Shown in pieces: positions 35,804-43,727 of a stretch of DNA of 64,000 bases. The DNA comes from Brevibacillus laterosporus LMG 15441. Its GTDB lineage: Bacteria > Bacillota > Bacilli > Brevibacillales > Brevibacillaceae. The stretch is from NCBI RefSeq assembly GCF_000219535.2, contig NZ_CP007806.1, positions 1,453,501-1,517,500 of the forward strand. Reading direction: 5' to 3'. Below the pieces are notes generated by a model, which was given only the letters and a program-made list of their open reading frames with translations, did no database searches and was not told the DNA's origin. The position numbers and the translations under genes were made by a program. Positions within the stretch are counted from its first letter, which is position 1. Each line of letters starts with the position of its first letter.

Positions 35804-36460
35804 TTAAGTAGCGTAATGTCCAAATCTTTTGCTATCTATCTTTTTGTTCATCGTTTTTAGGATAGCTAGGATATCTTGTGTTTGGTTTTCTTCAATTCGT
35901 TGCAGTAGGTGTGTATGATCAGTTTGGACAGCTTTTACATCATGAAGCTCTTTTTTAATAATACTCAAATCATTCTTAATGCCACTAGATTCAGATTTGA
36001 TCGTATCTAAATCTTTTTTGATATCACTAGATTCAGATTTGATTGCGTTTAATTCTTGTTTGATACCATTAGATTCAGATTTGAGTGCATCTAATTCTTT
36101 TTTGATACCACTAGATTCAGATTTAATCGCGTTTAATTCTTTTTTGATACCATATGATTCAGCCTTAATCACATCTAATTCTTTTTTGATGCCACTAGAT
36201 TCGGATTTGATCGCATCTATGTCTTTTTTGATACTATATGACTCAGATTTTAACCAGTCTATATCTTTTTTTATAAGACTTGAATCTTGTTTTACAATGT
36301 TTAACTCTGCTTCGATACTACTTACTTTTGAATTAATCCCACTTACCTCTTTTTTTATCTCTTTAGTTTCTAGCTGAGTAGCCTTAATATCATGGTTCAT
36401 GCTGTCGAGTTTGGCATTAATTCCCTGTAAAGCCTCCATTACTGATATGTGAAATTCCAT
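35804..36460 (-). CDS. Repetitive coiled-coil protein of unknown function
   Basis: No family recognised. With the start at ATG 36460 (six bases after GGGGGG) the product has 218 residues and no signal peptide or membrane segment. Almost the whole length is a predicted coiled coil, dominated by eight tandem 14-residue units of the form IKKELDAIKSESSG. Leu, Ile, Ser, Ile fall at alternating spacings of three and four, so each unit is exactly two heptads. The N-terminus (MEFHISVMEALQGINAKLDS) and C-terminus (HTHLLQRIEENQTQDILAIL, ending KKIDSKRFGHYAT) are non-repetitive. Charge alternates Lys-rich and Glu/Ser-rich. It lies between ddl and murF on the minus strand. Role unknown; a scaffold or filament is possible. 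Confidence 0.8.
   Translation of the reverse strand: MEFHISVMEALQGINAKLDSMNHDIKATQLETKEIKKEVSGINSKVSSIEAELNIVKQDSSLIKKDIDWLKSESYSIKKDIDAIKSESSGIKKELDVIKAESYGIKKELNAIKSESSGIKKELDALKSESNGIKQELNAIKSESSDIKKDLDTIKSESSGIKNDLSIIKKELHDVKAVQTDHTHLLQRIEENQTQDILAILKTMNKKIDSKRFGHYAT
35939..36274 (-). repeat. Eight tandem 42-base coding repeats
   Basis: Each 42-base unit encodes 14 residues; units differ by scattered substitutions and keep the phase ATTCAGATTTGAT.. on the plus strand. The regular length suggests growth by slippage or recombination. Confidence 0.88.
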
Positions 36461-36485
36461 GTCCATCCCCCCTAAGTTTGATTCT

Positions 36486-36500
36486 AACATACGATATGTT
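36486..36500. promoter_or_regulatory. Short palindrome upstream of the coiled-coil gene
   Basis: AACATA, CGA, TATGTT: six-base perfect arms about 26 bases before the chosen start codon, in the promoter or leader region on the minus strand. Possible operator. Confidence 0.3.
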
Positions 36501-36603
36501 AAGGGGTGACTGCAAAAAAAAACGAGCAAAAAGCGCGATTTTCCTATTTTTTAGATGTTTCGGTTGATAAAGCTTTCTATTTACTATCTTTATTAAAGGA
36601 TAT

Positions 36604-36633
36604 AAAAAAAGCCCTCTTTAACCCAAGAAGGCT
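36604..36633 (-). terminator. Terminator of the small Ser/Cys-rich gene
   Basis: On the minus strand AGCCTTCTT pairs (one wobble) with AAGAGGGCT, followed by TTTTTTTATA (36603-36610). Confidence 0.8.
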
Positions 36634-36710
36634 GTATGGATCACTCTTATGTTTGAGGTACTTTATCCCAGCAGGTGTGATTCACGAACTTATTACAATC
36701 CTCCCTTAAT

Positions 36711-36950
36711 TTAATCTGATCCGCAACCTCCAGAGTCACTACTTCCGGAGTCACTACAGCTGTCCCAACTAGTTGATACCTCCCCACAACCTGGTTGAGT
36801 ATCATTGTGAGACAAAAATGTAGAAGAGCTAGTTGAAAACGAATGATGATCTGTAGATTGTGAACGCGATTGTGAATGGGAGTGGCGGAGTTTTAGCAAG
36901 AGGGGGACAATGATTAAGAGTAGCATGATAAGTATTATAATATCAAACAA
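36711..36950 (-). CDS. Small single-pass membrane protein with Ser/Cys/Gly-rich tail
   Basis: A 79-residue product that I cannot assign. Residues 1-20 (FDIIILIMLLLIIVPLLLK) form one membrane helix; a His/Ser/Arg stretch follows (RHSHSQSRSQSTDHHS), and the C-terminus is Ser/Gly/Cys/Asp-rich (SCSDSGSSDSGGCGSD, three Cys in all with PGCGE). The start is TTG 36950 with GGAGG seven to eight bases upstream, and it has its own terminator, so it is probably expressed. The tail resembles small low-complexity GG/SS-rich proteins that occur next to DUF1517/TPM-type genes, but no such neighbour is present. Confidence 0.6.
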   Translation of the reverse strand: MFDIIILIMLLLIIVPLLLKLRHSHSQSRSQSTDHHSFSTSSSTFLSHNDTQPGCGEVSTSWDSCSDSGSSDSGGCGSD

Positions 36951-37062
36951 ATTATGTACCTCCGATCATCTTTACTGAGGGTTGAGATATTTTTCTTCCT
37001 CATTAAGTATAACGTTTGTTTTGAAGGGAAGTTTCAGAAAATGATTAGCTAACAAGGATTTA

Positions 37063-37101
37063 AAAATAAAAAGCATCTCTTCCAGCAATAAATTAGATGC
37101 T
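37063..37101 (-). terminator. Terminator after murF
   Basis: On the minus strand AGCATCT (37095-37101) pairs with AGATGCT (37072-37078), followed by TTTTTATTTT. Confidence 0.8.
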
Positions 37102-37160
37102 AAAAGAAATGCTTTACTCAATAATTCGAACAACATGTTGGATAATTAGGGTTAAAAAGC

Positions 37161-38537
37161 TTAAATCTCCAGCAAGGAAGGTAGCAGTGTTTCTAACTTC
37201 ATGCCTCGGGAAGCTTTTAGTAAAACGGCAGAATGTGGTTTTACTAAAGAACGGAGGTAGACGATCGCTTCTTCCTTAGAACTAAAATGATGGCTTTCTC
37301 CCTGATAGTGTTCTCCGATAAACCGTGAATCCTCTCCAATAGTTACCATACAAGTAAAGCGGTCATCCCACTTTGATACGTATTCTCCTACTTCAGCGTG
37401 TAATGCTTGGCTATCTGAGCCTAATTCCAATAGATCACCTACGATTAGTACTTTGGTGCGGTCTTGAAAAAGGTCTGCAAAGTTTTCAATAGACGCCTTC
37501 ATGGATAAGGGATTGGCATTGTAGGCATCGTTGACGATAATCATCCCATTTTGAGATGTATGAATTTCAAACCGCATACCTGAAATGCTTAGGGTAGCCA
37601 TTGCTTGTTGAATCTCCTCAAGGCTCATCCCTTGCTCACGGGCAATTCCGATAGCTGGTAAGGCATTAGATACATTATAGGTCCCAAATAGCGGCATAAA
37701 TACACGCAGGGTTTGCTGATCTTCAAAGTGGACAGTGAAGTGCGTACCTTTATCATCTGTAAGTAAATCCGATGCCCATAGATCAGCAGGGCCTTTCACG
37801 GAATAATAGCAAATCGGGCTATCAGATAAGTGTTTAACTTTCTGGAGGTATTCGTTATCTCCATTCAAATAAACACGTCCTTCTGGTGCAGTATGCGGCA
37901 ATAGTTCTGCTTTTGCTAGAGCAATTTTTTCTAGTGAACCAAAGTATTCCATATGCGCCTCACCAATACTTGTAATCACGCTATAGGTTGGTCTTGTAAT
38001 AGAAGCTAATAAATCAATCTCTCCAGCATGACTCATGCCGAGCTCTAGAACTGCGGCTTCGTGACTATTATCTACATGTAGGATGGAAAAGGGAAGACCG
38101 ATATGATTGTTAAAGTTTTTATACGTACTGCAAATAGGACGTGAACTAGCTAGAAGGTGAGAAATCATATCTTTCGTAGTTGTTTTTCCTGTACTGCCTG
38201 TAACTGCAATGAATGGAATAGAAAACTGATTTCGATAAGCACTTGCTATTTTTTGGAATGCTGTCAAAGTGTCATTTACAAGAATCAAACCGAAATCATT
38301 AGGAAGAGTAGCTGGAACTTTTGACAAGTCGGATACCAGTGTGGCGATTGCTCCAGCTTCCTGAGCCTGCTTGATAAAATCATGTCCATCGCGTGTTTCT
38401 ACCAGTGGTACAAATAAACTGTCGGGTTGTAATTGACGGCTGTCAAAGTGAGCGCTGGTAACATTGGCTTCGGGATTCCCTTGAACGAGTATCCCTCGCG
38501 CCATTTTAGTAATGGTATTTAAAGTAGTGGGTAGCAT
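37161..38537 (-). CDS. murF: UDP-N-acetylmuramoyl-tripeptide--D-alanyl-D-alanine ligase
   Basis: Mur ligase of 458 residues that attaches D-Ala-D-Ala to the UDP-MurNAc tripeptide. N-terminal domain residues 1-95; the ATP P-loop is VTGSTGKTTTKDM; central-domain motifs include LELGMSHAGEIDLL and ITSIGEAHMEYFGSLEKIA by landmarks; the C-terminal ligase domain has NDAYNANPLSMKASI. AAGGAGAG precedes the ATG. It uses the product of ddl, yet is encoded on the opposite strand, convergent with it. Confidence 0.96.
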   Translation of the reverse strand: MLPTTLNTITKMARGILVQGNPEANVTSAHFDSRQLQPDSLFVPLVETRDGHDFIKQAQEAGAIATLVSDLSKVPATLPNDFGLILVNDTLTAFQKIASAYRNQFSIPFIAVTGSTGKTTTKDMISHLLASSRPICSTYKNFNNHIGLPFSILHVDNSHEAAVLELGMSHAGEIDLLASITRPTYSVITSIGEAHMEYFGSLEKIALAKAELLPHTAPEGRVYLNGDNEYLQKVKHLSDSPICYYSVKGPADLWASDLLTDDKGTHFTVHFEDQQTLRVFMPLFGTYNVSNALPAIGIAREQGMSLEEIQQAMATLSISGMRFEIHTSQNGMIIVNDAYNANPLSMKASIENFADLFQDRTKVLIVGDLLELGSDSQALHAEVGEYVSKWDDRFTCMVTIGEDSRFIGEHYQGESHHFSSKEEAIVYLRSLVKPHSAVLLKASRGMKLETLLPSLLEI

Positions 38538-38717
38538 AGTTTTATTCTCTCCTTGTCATCATTTCTGCTATGTCCACAGATAACGATGGGTATAACCGAT
38601 ATGGATAAAAAATAGCCTATATAGAAGGCATCCCACGTCATGCTAACACGGTGGACGAATTGCCGCAATAGCAAGAACATGAAAAGTGGATAAAATGGAA
38701 ATAGGAGTATGCGTCTA

Positions 38718-38794
38718 TTGCGGTAGCTGTTTCTATAAGGTATGATAATAGTATGCCTTGCTTGAAGAATCTTTGTAAAAGATACTCAAGCAAG
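38718..38794 (+). promoter_or_regulatory. Upstream promoter and structured leader for rpsU
   Basis: TTGCGG (38718-38723), 17 bases, TATGAT (38741-38746) is a good sigma-A promoter; its -35 lies inside one arm of the inverted repeat. Just downstream of the expected start is a long hairpin: CTTGCTTGA (38757-38765) with TCAAGCAAG (38786-38794), enclosing ATCTTT-GTA-AAAGAT. No T-tract follows, so it is not a standard terminator; a regulatory leader or small RNA is possible. Confidence 0.5.
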
Positions 38795-38820
38795 TATTTG
38801 GGTTGAGGGTTGGAAAAAGG

Positions 38821-38850
38821 TTGACCTACCGCCCTTTCCTGATTTATAAT
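38821..38850 (+). promoter_or_regulatory. Proximal sigma-A promoter for rpsU
   Basis: TTGACC (38821-38826), 18 bases, TATAAT (38845-38850), 67 bases before the rpsU start. Confidence 0.7.
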
Positions 38851-38917
38851 GTAGTCTGACAGTCTGTAGAATAATGAACAGTTGTCCCACGGTTTCAAGC
38901 GGAGGGAGGGAAAATAG

Positions 38918-39091
38918 ATGGCAGAAGTACGCGTTAGAAAAAATGAATCTTTGGAGAGCGCGCTTCGTCGTTTTAAGCGTGAAAATGCTAAAGCTGGAGT
39001 GTTGGCTGAGCTTCGTAAGCGTCGCCACTTTGAAAAGCCTAGCATTGCTCGTAAGAAAAAATCCGAAGCGGCTCGTAAACGTAAGTTCTAA
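38918..39091 (+). CDS. rpsU: 30S ribosomal protein S21
   Basis: A 57-residue basic protein, [20 protein letters not shown] at the start and ending [12 protein letters not shown], a full-length S21. GGAGGGAGGG lies upstream of ATG 38918. A longer ORF in another frame over the same DNA is only its shadow. yqeY follows 18 bases later, the conserved order of Bacillus. Confidence 0.97.
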   Translation: MAEVRVRKNESLESALRRFKRENAKAGVLAELRKRRHFEKPSIARKKKSEAARKRKF

Positions 39092-39109
39092 TTAACGGGA
39101 GGGCTCATC

Positions 39110-39556
39110 ATGAGTGTAATGGAGCAACTCAATCACGATATGAAGCAAGCTATGAAGGACAAATCGGTCTTAAAGCTCTCCGTTATTCGCATGGTCAAAG
39201 CCACCATTAAAAACGAAGAGATTAAGTTGGGTCGAGATCTGTCCGACGATGAAGTGCTGACTATCTTGACCCGTGAGTTAAAGCAACGCCGTGACTCCCT
39301 CCATGAGTTTGAGAAAGCCGGTCGCGAGGATTTAGCGACAAAGACACGTGACGAGTTGGATATTATATTGGCTTATATGCCTGCTCAATTAAGCGAAGAT
39401 GAGATTCGTCAAATCGTTCGCGAGGCTGTAGCTGCTGTTGGCGCTACATCCAAAAAAGAGATGGGCAAAGTCATGGGAGCCATCATGCCTAAAGTAAAAG
39501 GCAAAGCTGACGGCAACCTTGTCCAACAAATCGTCTCTGAAGAATTACCTTCATAA
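39110..39556 (+). CDS. yqeY: GatB/YqeY-domain protein
   Basis: A 148-residue protein homologous to the tail domain of GatB, the tRNA amidotransferase subunit. Landmarks are [40 protein letters not shown] and the C-terminal [17 protein letters not shown] role in tRNA binding or tRNA-dependent amidation is inferred from the domain; no catalysis is expected. GGGAGGG precedes the ATG. Forms an operon with rpsU ended by two terminators. Confidence 0.95.
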   Translation: MSVMEQLNHDMKQAMKDKSVLKLSVIRMVKATIKNEEIKLGRDLSDDEVLTILTRELKQRRDSLHEFEKAGREDLATKTRDELDIILAYMPAQLSEDEIRQIVREAVAAVGATSKKEMGKVMGAIMPKVKGKADGNLVQQIVSEELPS

Positions 39557-39563
39557 GCAAATG

Positions 39564-39595
39564 AAATCCAGTCTCACGCAGGCTGGATTTTTTGC
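39564..39595 (+). terminator. First terminator after yqeY
   Basis: AAATCCAG (39564-39571) pairs with CTGGATTT (39583-39590), followed by TTTTG. Confidence 0.85.
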
Positions 39596-39611
39596 GGTAC
39601 AGTAAATAAGC

Positions 39612-39655
39612 AGCCCTGTCAAAGAGAAAGATTTCTCATTGACAGGGCTTTTCTT
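39612..39655 (+). terminator. Second terminator after yqeY
   Basis: AGCCCTGTCAA (39612-39622) pairs perfectly with TTGACAGGGCT (39639-39649), with inner GAAA/TTTC, followed by TTTCTTTG. Confidence 0.88.
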
Positions 39656-39682
39656 TGCTTATAAGCGATTTATACAACTTAA

Positions 39683-39710
39683 TGAAACTTCCTTCCAATC
39701 TTCTCGTATA
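39683..39710 (+). promoter_or_regulatory. ECF sigma-W-type promoter for yqeZ-floA
   Basis: TGAAAC (39683-39688), 16 bases, CGTATA (39705-39710) matches the Bacillus sigma-W consensus (TGAAAC / CGTA) at correct spacing, 49 bases before yqeZ. In Bacillus subtilis the orthologous yqeZ-yqfA-yqfB operon is a known sigma-W target. Confidence 0.8.
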
Positions 39711-39758
39711 CCTACATAAGATGTTACAAATCATGATAGGAAAGGAGGAATTCACATC

Positions 39759-41108
39759 TTGAGACAGCATCTAGCCTTTACTCGCATGTTTACCTGTATG
39801 CTTGCTCTTATGATGTTTGCTGGAGGAATGTTGGCTTGGACAGCTTGGTCTCAGCCTGTAGAAGCAGCAGGTAAACGCGTTTTTTATGTGCCTGTTGAGC
39901 AAGATATTGAGCGTGGTCTTGAAAGCTTTTTGCGACGTGCTTTTCAACAAGCCAATGAACAACGCGCTGATGTCGTTATTCTTGACATTAATACTCCAGG
40001 TGGAGATGTGGTTTCGGCTGGTAATATTGGTGCATTGATTAGGAGTGCACCTATGAAAGTCGTTGCATATATTAACAATCAGGCTTTTTCAGCAGGAACT
40101 TATATTGCTTTGAATGCAAATGAGATTGTAATGGAACCAGGAAGTAGTATCGGGGCTGCTGCACCGATTGATGTACAAGGTAATGCTGCTCCAGTGAAAA
40201 TTACTTCTGGATGGGCTCAAATGATGGAGGAAGCAGCTAAGTTAAACGGCAGAGATGCTTCCGTAGCAAAAGCGATGGTTTATATTGATCAGGATTTTGC
40301 TGGATTAAAAAAGAAGGGGGAAGTTTTATCCCTTGGTGCTGAGGAAGCACAGAAACTAGGCTATGCTGATAAAATTGTTCGTAGTAAAGCAGAATTGTTT
40401 CAATATGTAGGGGTAAATGAGAGTGAAATTGTACACATTTCTCCTACTCCTACCGAGAAGGTCGCAAGGTTTGTAACCAATCCAGTTGTTCTAAGCTGTC
40501 TCTTGTTAATTGGAATGCTGGGAGTCATTATTGAGTTGTTTGCTCCGGGGTTTGGAGTTGCGGGCACTATTGGTATTTTGTCCTTTACACTCTATTTCTT
40601 CGGACATTTTGTGGCAGGTTTTGCTAATTGGCTGGATATTGGACTGTTTATTATTGGGGTCATTTTGATGATTCTAGAAATCTTTTTACCGGGTGGCATC
40701 GTAGGCTTCCTTGGGTTTGCAAGCATGTCCACAGGTCTAGTATTAGCTGCTTACGATACAAAACAAGGGCTTACATCTCTGGGGATTGCGGCGATTATTA
40801 CCCTTATTGTAGCGTTTATACTGGCTAAATATTTCGGATTAAGAGGTACCTGGAGTAAATTTGTTCTAAAAGAGGAGCAGCATAGGGATACAGGGTATGT
40901 CGCTCCTAAAAATCAAAATGATCTACTTGGGAAAACTGGTGTAGCATTAACTAATTTGCGCCCTGCTGGAGTGATCTTGATTGGCGAACAACGTATTGAT
41001 GCTGTAAGTGCAGGTGGATACATTGCGGCTGGCAGCGAAATAAAAGTGGTTCAAGTAGAAGGAGCACGGATTGTCGTGCAAGATTGGAAAAATGAAAGTA
41101 AGGGGTAG
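39759..41108 (+). CDS. yqeZ: NfeD-type membrane serine protease (YqeZ-like)
   Basis: Membrane protein of 449 residues. An N-terminal signal sequence ends at about VEAAG (residues 34-38). Residues 40-235 are a ClpP-class protease domain with the Ser-Lys dyad Ser111 (NNQAFSAGTYIA) and Lys171 (DASVAKAMV). Four to five membrane helices follow (about 245-365) and then the NfeD OB-fold (LLGKTGVALTNLRPAGVILI). This is the long NfeDb form, which partners with flotillin. The start is TTG 39759 with AAAGGAGG upstream. It is six bases from floA and driven by the sigma-W-type promoter. Confidence 0.93.
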   Translation: MRQHLAFTRMFTCMLALMMFAGGMLAWTAWSQPVEAAGKRVFYVPVEQDIERGLESFLRRAFQQANEQRADVVILDINTPGGDVVSAGNIGALIRSAPMKVVAYINNQAFSAGTYIALNANEIVMEPGSSIGAAAPIDVQGNAAPVKITSGWAQMMEEAAKLNGRDASVAKAMVYIDQDFAGLKKKGEVLSLGAEEAQKLGYADKIVRSKAELFQYVGVNESEIVHISPTPTEKVARFVTNPVVLSCLLLIGMLGVIIELFAPGFGVAGTIGILSFTLYFFGHFVAGFANWLDIGLFIIGVILMILEIFLPGGIVGFLGFASMSTGLVLAAYDTKQGLTSLGIAAIITLIVAFILAKYFGLRGTWSKFVLKEEQHRDTGYVAPKNQNDLLGKTGVALTNLRPAGVILIGEQRIDAVSAGGYIAAGSEIKVVQVEGARIVVQDWKNESKG

Positions 41109-41114
41109 ATTTAG

Positions 41115-42110
41115 ATGGACACAAGCATGATATCTTTCGTGTTTATGATCGCGGTTGTCATCATTGTATTGTCTGTTTTCTTTTCATTTGTACCGGTAAT
41201 GCTATGGATTTCTGCTTTAGCTTCAGGTGTGAACGTGAGTATTCTAACATTGGTAGCAATGCGTTTGCGTCGTGTAACACCGGCCCGTATCGTCAATCCG
41301 TTAATTAAGGCGCGTAAGGCTGGACTTGACCTTAATACGAATCAATTAGAGAGTCACTTTCTAGCGGGTGGTAATGTTGATAGAGTCGTAGATGCCTTGG
41401 TAGCAGCTCAACGTGCAGATATTCCACTAGGCTTCGAACGAGCAGCGGCGATTGACCTAGCTGGCCGTGATGTGTTGGAAGCAGTACAAATGAGCGTAAA
41501 TCCGAAAGTGATTGAGACCCCAATTATTGCCGCAGTAGCGATGGATGGGATTGAGGTACGTGCGAAGGCGAAAGTAACAGTACGTGCGAATATTGATCGT
41601 TTAGTTGGTGGTGCTGGTGAAGAGACAATTATCGCTCGTGTTGGCGAAGGGATTGTCACAACTATCGGTTCGTCCAACAAACATAAAGATGTATTAGAAA
41701 ACCCAGATCTTATTTCACAAACCGTGTTAAATAAAGGCCTAGATGCAGGTACAGCCTTTGAAATTCTATCGATCGATATTGCGGACGTAGATGTAGGTAA
41801 AAATATTGGCGCCCAATTACAAACAGACCAAGCAGAAGCTGACAAACGCATCGCGCAGGCAAAAGCAGAAGAACGTCGTGCTATGGCTGTGGCAACGGAA
41901 CAAGAGATGAAAGCGCGCGTTGAAGAGATGAAAGCGAAAGTAGTGGAATCTGAAGCGGAAGTACCACTTGCTTTGGCTGAAGCATTGCGTTCAGGTAAGC
42001 TAGGTGTTATGGATTATTACAACATGCAGAACATCATGGCAGATACCGCTATGAGAGAATCATTTGGTGACCCTGAAGGTACGAAGAAAAACGACATAGA
42101 TAAGAAATAG
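41115..42110 (+). CDS. floA: Flotillin-like protein FloA
   Basis: SPFH/flotillin protein of 331 residues that organises functional membrane microdomains. A hydrophobic hairpin-like anchor spans residues 5-48; [26 protein letters not shown] then [39 protein letters not shown] (by landmarks) lead into the SPFH core; the C-terminal half has the Ala/Glu-rich coiled coil ([20 protein letters not shown]). Known as YqfA in Bacillus subtilis. Confidence 0.96.
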   Translation: MDTSMISFVFMIAVVIIVLSVFFSFVPVMLWISALASGVNVSILTLVAMRLRRVTPARIVNPLIKARKAGLDLNTNQLESHFLAGGNVDRVVDALVAAQRADIPLGFERAAAIDLAGRDVLEAVQMSVNPKVIETPIIAAVAMDGIEVRAKAKVTVRANIDRLVGGAGEETIIARVGEGIVTTIGSSNKHKDVLENPDLISQTVLNKGLDAGTAFEILSIDIADVDVGKNIGAQLQTDQAEADKRIAQAKAEERRAMAVATEQEMKARVEEMKAKVVESEAEVPLALAEALRSGKLGVMDYYNMQNIMADTAMRESFGDPEGTKKNDIDKK

Positions 42111-42121
42111 GTGATGAGGCA

Positions 42122-42754
42122 ATGGAAACTCTCATCGAGCTGATCATTGGTTTATTAACGGGTAAATTTAATCATAACAAGACACCTAAGACGTATCCGA
42201 TGCAACCTACGAATAGGGAGCCGGGAGGAATGCTACCACCCTATCAACGTCAGGTAGTAAAACGGAACCCAAGACAGGAAGCAAAACCAGGTGTGTTTGA
42301 ATTTCCTTCAACGTCTCAAACGCAAAATTCAGCCCCTTACAATACTGACTCAACTAGTTCACCCTCAATGCCAGCAGAATGGCAGGGGACTTATATGGAA
42401 GGGCAACCTGCACAGTCAGTGAACGACTCGACACGGGATGGAAGAACTGAACTGGAGAAGGAGCTCGAAGAAGGTCGATCAATGTTAGAAGAGCAGTATG
42501 AACCCAATGCCGCTCAAATGGTGTTAGCACCTATCGAGCATAAAAACAGTAAGTTATTGAACGTTGAATTACATGGATCAACCATTCCTGCATCACAGAA
42601 GCAACCGGGAGCTACCACTAAAAGACATTCGGTTAAACTAGCTGGAACAGCATTAGATGGTATGAGATGGGCGATTATTTTAGGAAAGCCGCGCAGTAAA
42701 GATCCTCACCCTACATCAGCCTTTGGCGGCTATAGAATGGGGAAATACCGGTAG
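42122..42754 (+). CDS. Hypothetical protein, third gene of the yqeZ-floA operon
   Basis: Not recognised. The 210-residue product starts METLIELIIGLLTGKF, an amphipathic or weakly membrane-associating helix, followed by a long disordered Pro/Gln/Asn/Ser-rich region (residues 18-105), an acidic helix (RTELEKELEEGRSMLEEQYE) and a more ordered C-terminus ending WAIILGKPRSKDPHPTSAF then GGYRMGKYR. It starts 11 bases after floA and ends at a strong terminator, so it belongs to the sigma-W-type unit. It occupies the position of yqfB but I see no similarity in size or composition. Peripheral association with flotillin domains is a guess. Confidence 0.75.
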   Translation: METLIELIIGLLTGKFNHNKTPKTYPMQPTNREPGGMLPPYQRQVVKRNPRQEAKPGVFEFPSTSQTQNSAPYNTDSTSSPSMPAEWQGTYMEGQPAQSVNDSTRDGRTELEKELEEGRSMLEEQYEPNAAQMVLAPIEHKNSKLLNVELHGSTIPASQKQPGATTKRHSVKLAGTALDGMRWAIILGKPRSKDPHPTSAFGGYRMGKYR

Positions 42755-42780
42755 CCGTTTACTAATTTTTTCACTAATAA

Positions 42781-42818
42781 AAGAACCTCGGGCACTGTTG
42801 CCTTGAGGTTCTTTTTTT
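42781..42818 (+). terminator. Terminator of the yqeZ-floA operon, and following gap
   Basis: AGAACCTC (42782-42789) pairs with GAGGTTCT (42804-42811), with inner GGCA/TGCC, followed by seven T. The remaining 250 bases to 43070 hold no gene; GCAGGT and ACCTGC near 42951 and 42969 could form a weak hairpin. Confidence 0.9.
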
Positions 42819-43070
42819 CAGCGCTATCAAGCACATCTTTAGCTACTGCATAAAATAATATACTCCTATGTACACTTTCCGCATAAAAAGATAAGGGCAA
42901 GATTCCTATGTCGGATTTTTGTTACTATTGAATAGAAGATGCAGGTGTCCAGCGAATTGCACAACCTACCTGCGATATAGCTAACGCTTGTATGCTCTTC
43001 AAGTGCTTCACAGCTACGATCCGTCAAAAGGATTGAGGGAGCCTATCTTTTCAATAAGGAGGATATGATC

Positions 43071-43727
43071 TTGCAATCAGACATTACAATCTTAGAACGA
43101 TGCTCCACACCACGCGGTGACATTCAGCTCCAGTATCGGAATAACAATTATGAGATTATTAGCAATGGTACTTTTTTAATGGCAACTTATAATGGAGAAT
43201 CCGAACGTCTTTTGGTTAAGGCATCACTTGACAGCGTTCATCATCCCCGAAAAGTAATGATTGGTGGATTAGGTGTGGGATTTTCCCTTTCAGAAGCTTT
43301 AAAAAATAACAGAGTAGAAGAGGTAGTTGTTTTAGAAATAGAGGAAAAGATCATTGAATGGAATAACCGATATTTGGGCGAATATTCTAATCATCCACTC
43401 GCTGACTCTCGAACCCGTGTTGTTAAAGCTGATCTTCTCCAATGGATTCAGGAAGCTAACGAAAAATTTGATGTGATCTGTCTTGATATTGACAATGGGC
43501 CCGATTGGACCGTGACAGAAGCGAACCATTCACTTTATAAGGAATCAGGACTCAACACCTTACTTGGTTTGATGAACCCAGGGGGTGTTATTGCATTTTG
43601 GAGTGCTAATTCTTCTGATGCTTTTGCTCTGCTATTATCTGAGTATTTTCATGAAGTAGAGGAGTATAAAGTAGAGGTGGAGCGAGGCGAGCCAGATGTT
43701 GTTTATATCGCAAAATTACCGAAATGA
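43071..43727 (+). CDS. Spermidine-synthase-like methyltransferase-fold protein
   Basis: Cytosolic protein of about 218 residues with the polyamine-synthase Rossmann fold: RKVMIGGLGVGFSLSEAL is the nucleotide-binding loop, VVVLEIEEKIIEW the acidic strand, DVICLDIDNGPDW the region of the catalytic DxxD, and MNPGGVIAFWSA the following strand. The N-terminal beta domain of true spermidine synthases is reduced. Related proteins are annotated spermidine synthase-like and may not make polyamines. The AAGGAGG site is only two bases from ATG 43065 but eight from TTG 43071, so TTG is chosen. Monocistronic. Confidence 0.75.
   Translation: MQSDITILERCSTPRGDIQLQYRNNNYEIISNGTFLMATYNGESERLLVKASLDSVHHPRKVMIGGLGVGFSLSEALKNNRVEEVVVLEIEEKIIEWNNRYLGEYSNHPLADSRTRVVKADLLQWIQEANEKFDVICLDIDNGPDWTVTEANHSLYKESGLNTLLGLMNPGGVIAFWSANSSDAFALLLSEYFHEVEEYKVEVERGEPDVVYIAKLPK

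Larger units (their letters stand above)
38538..38917. other. Intergenic control region between murF and rpsU
   Basis: The 380-base gap has no gene but several signals: a distant inverted repeat (CCGCAATAG at 38663-38671, CTATTGCGG at 38715-38723), two plus-strand promoters and a large hairpin, described in the next two entries. Confidence 0.6.

Noticed and set aside
35939..36274. CRISPR array interpretation of the regular 42-base spacing
   Set aside because: The repeats are contiguous with no spacers, are translated in frame, and no cas genes lie near.
35979..36377. Plus-strand ORF of 132 residues antisense to the coiled-coil gene
   Set aside because: It is open only because the 42-base repeats read through in the complementary frame (SDLIASNSFLIPLD pattern); no start signals.
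36506..36709. Plus-strand ORF of 67 residues
   Set aside because: It runs through the minus-strand terminator and the promoter of the coiled-coil gene; no ribosome binding site.
38874..39095. Plus-strand ORF of 73 residues over rpsU
   Set aside because: The true gene is rpsU in another frame, with ribosome binding site and full S21 sequence.
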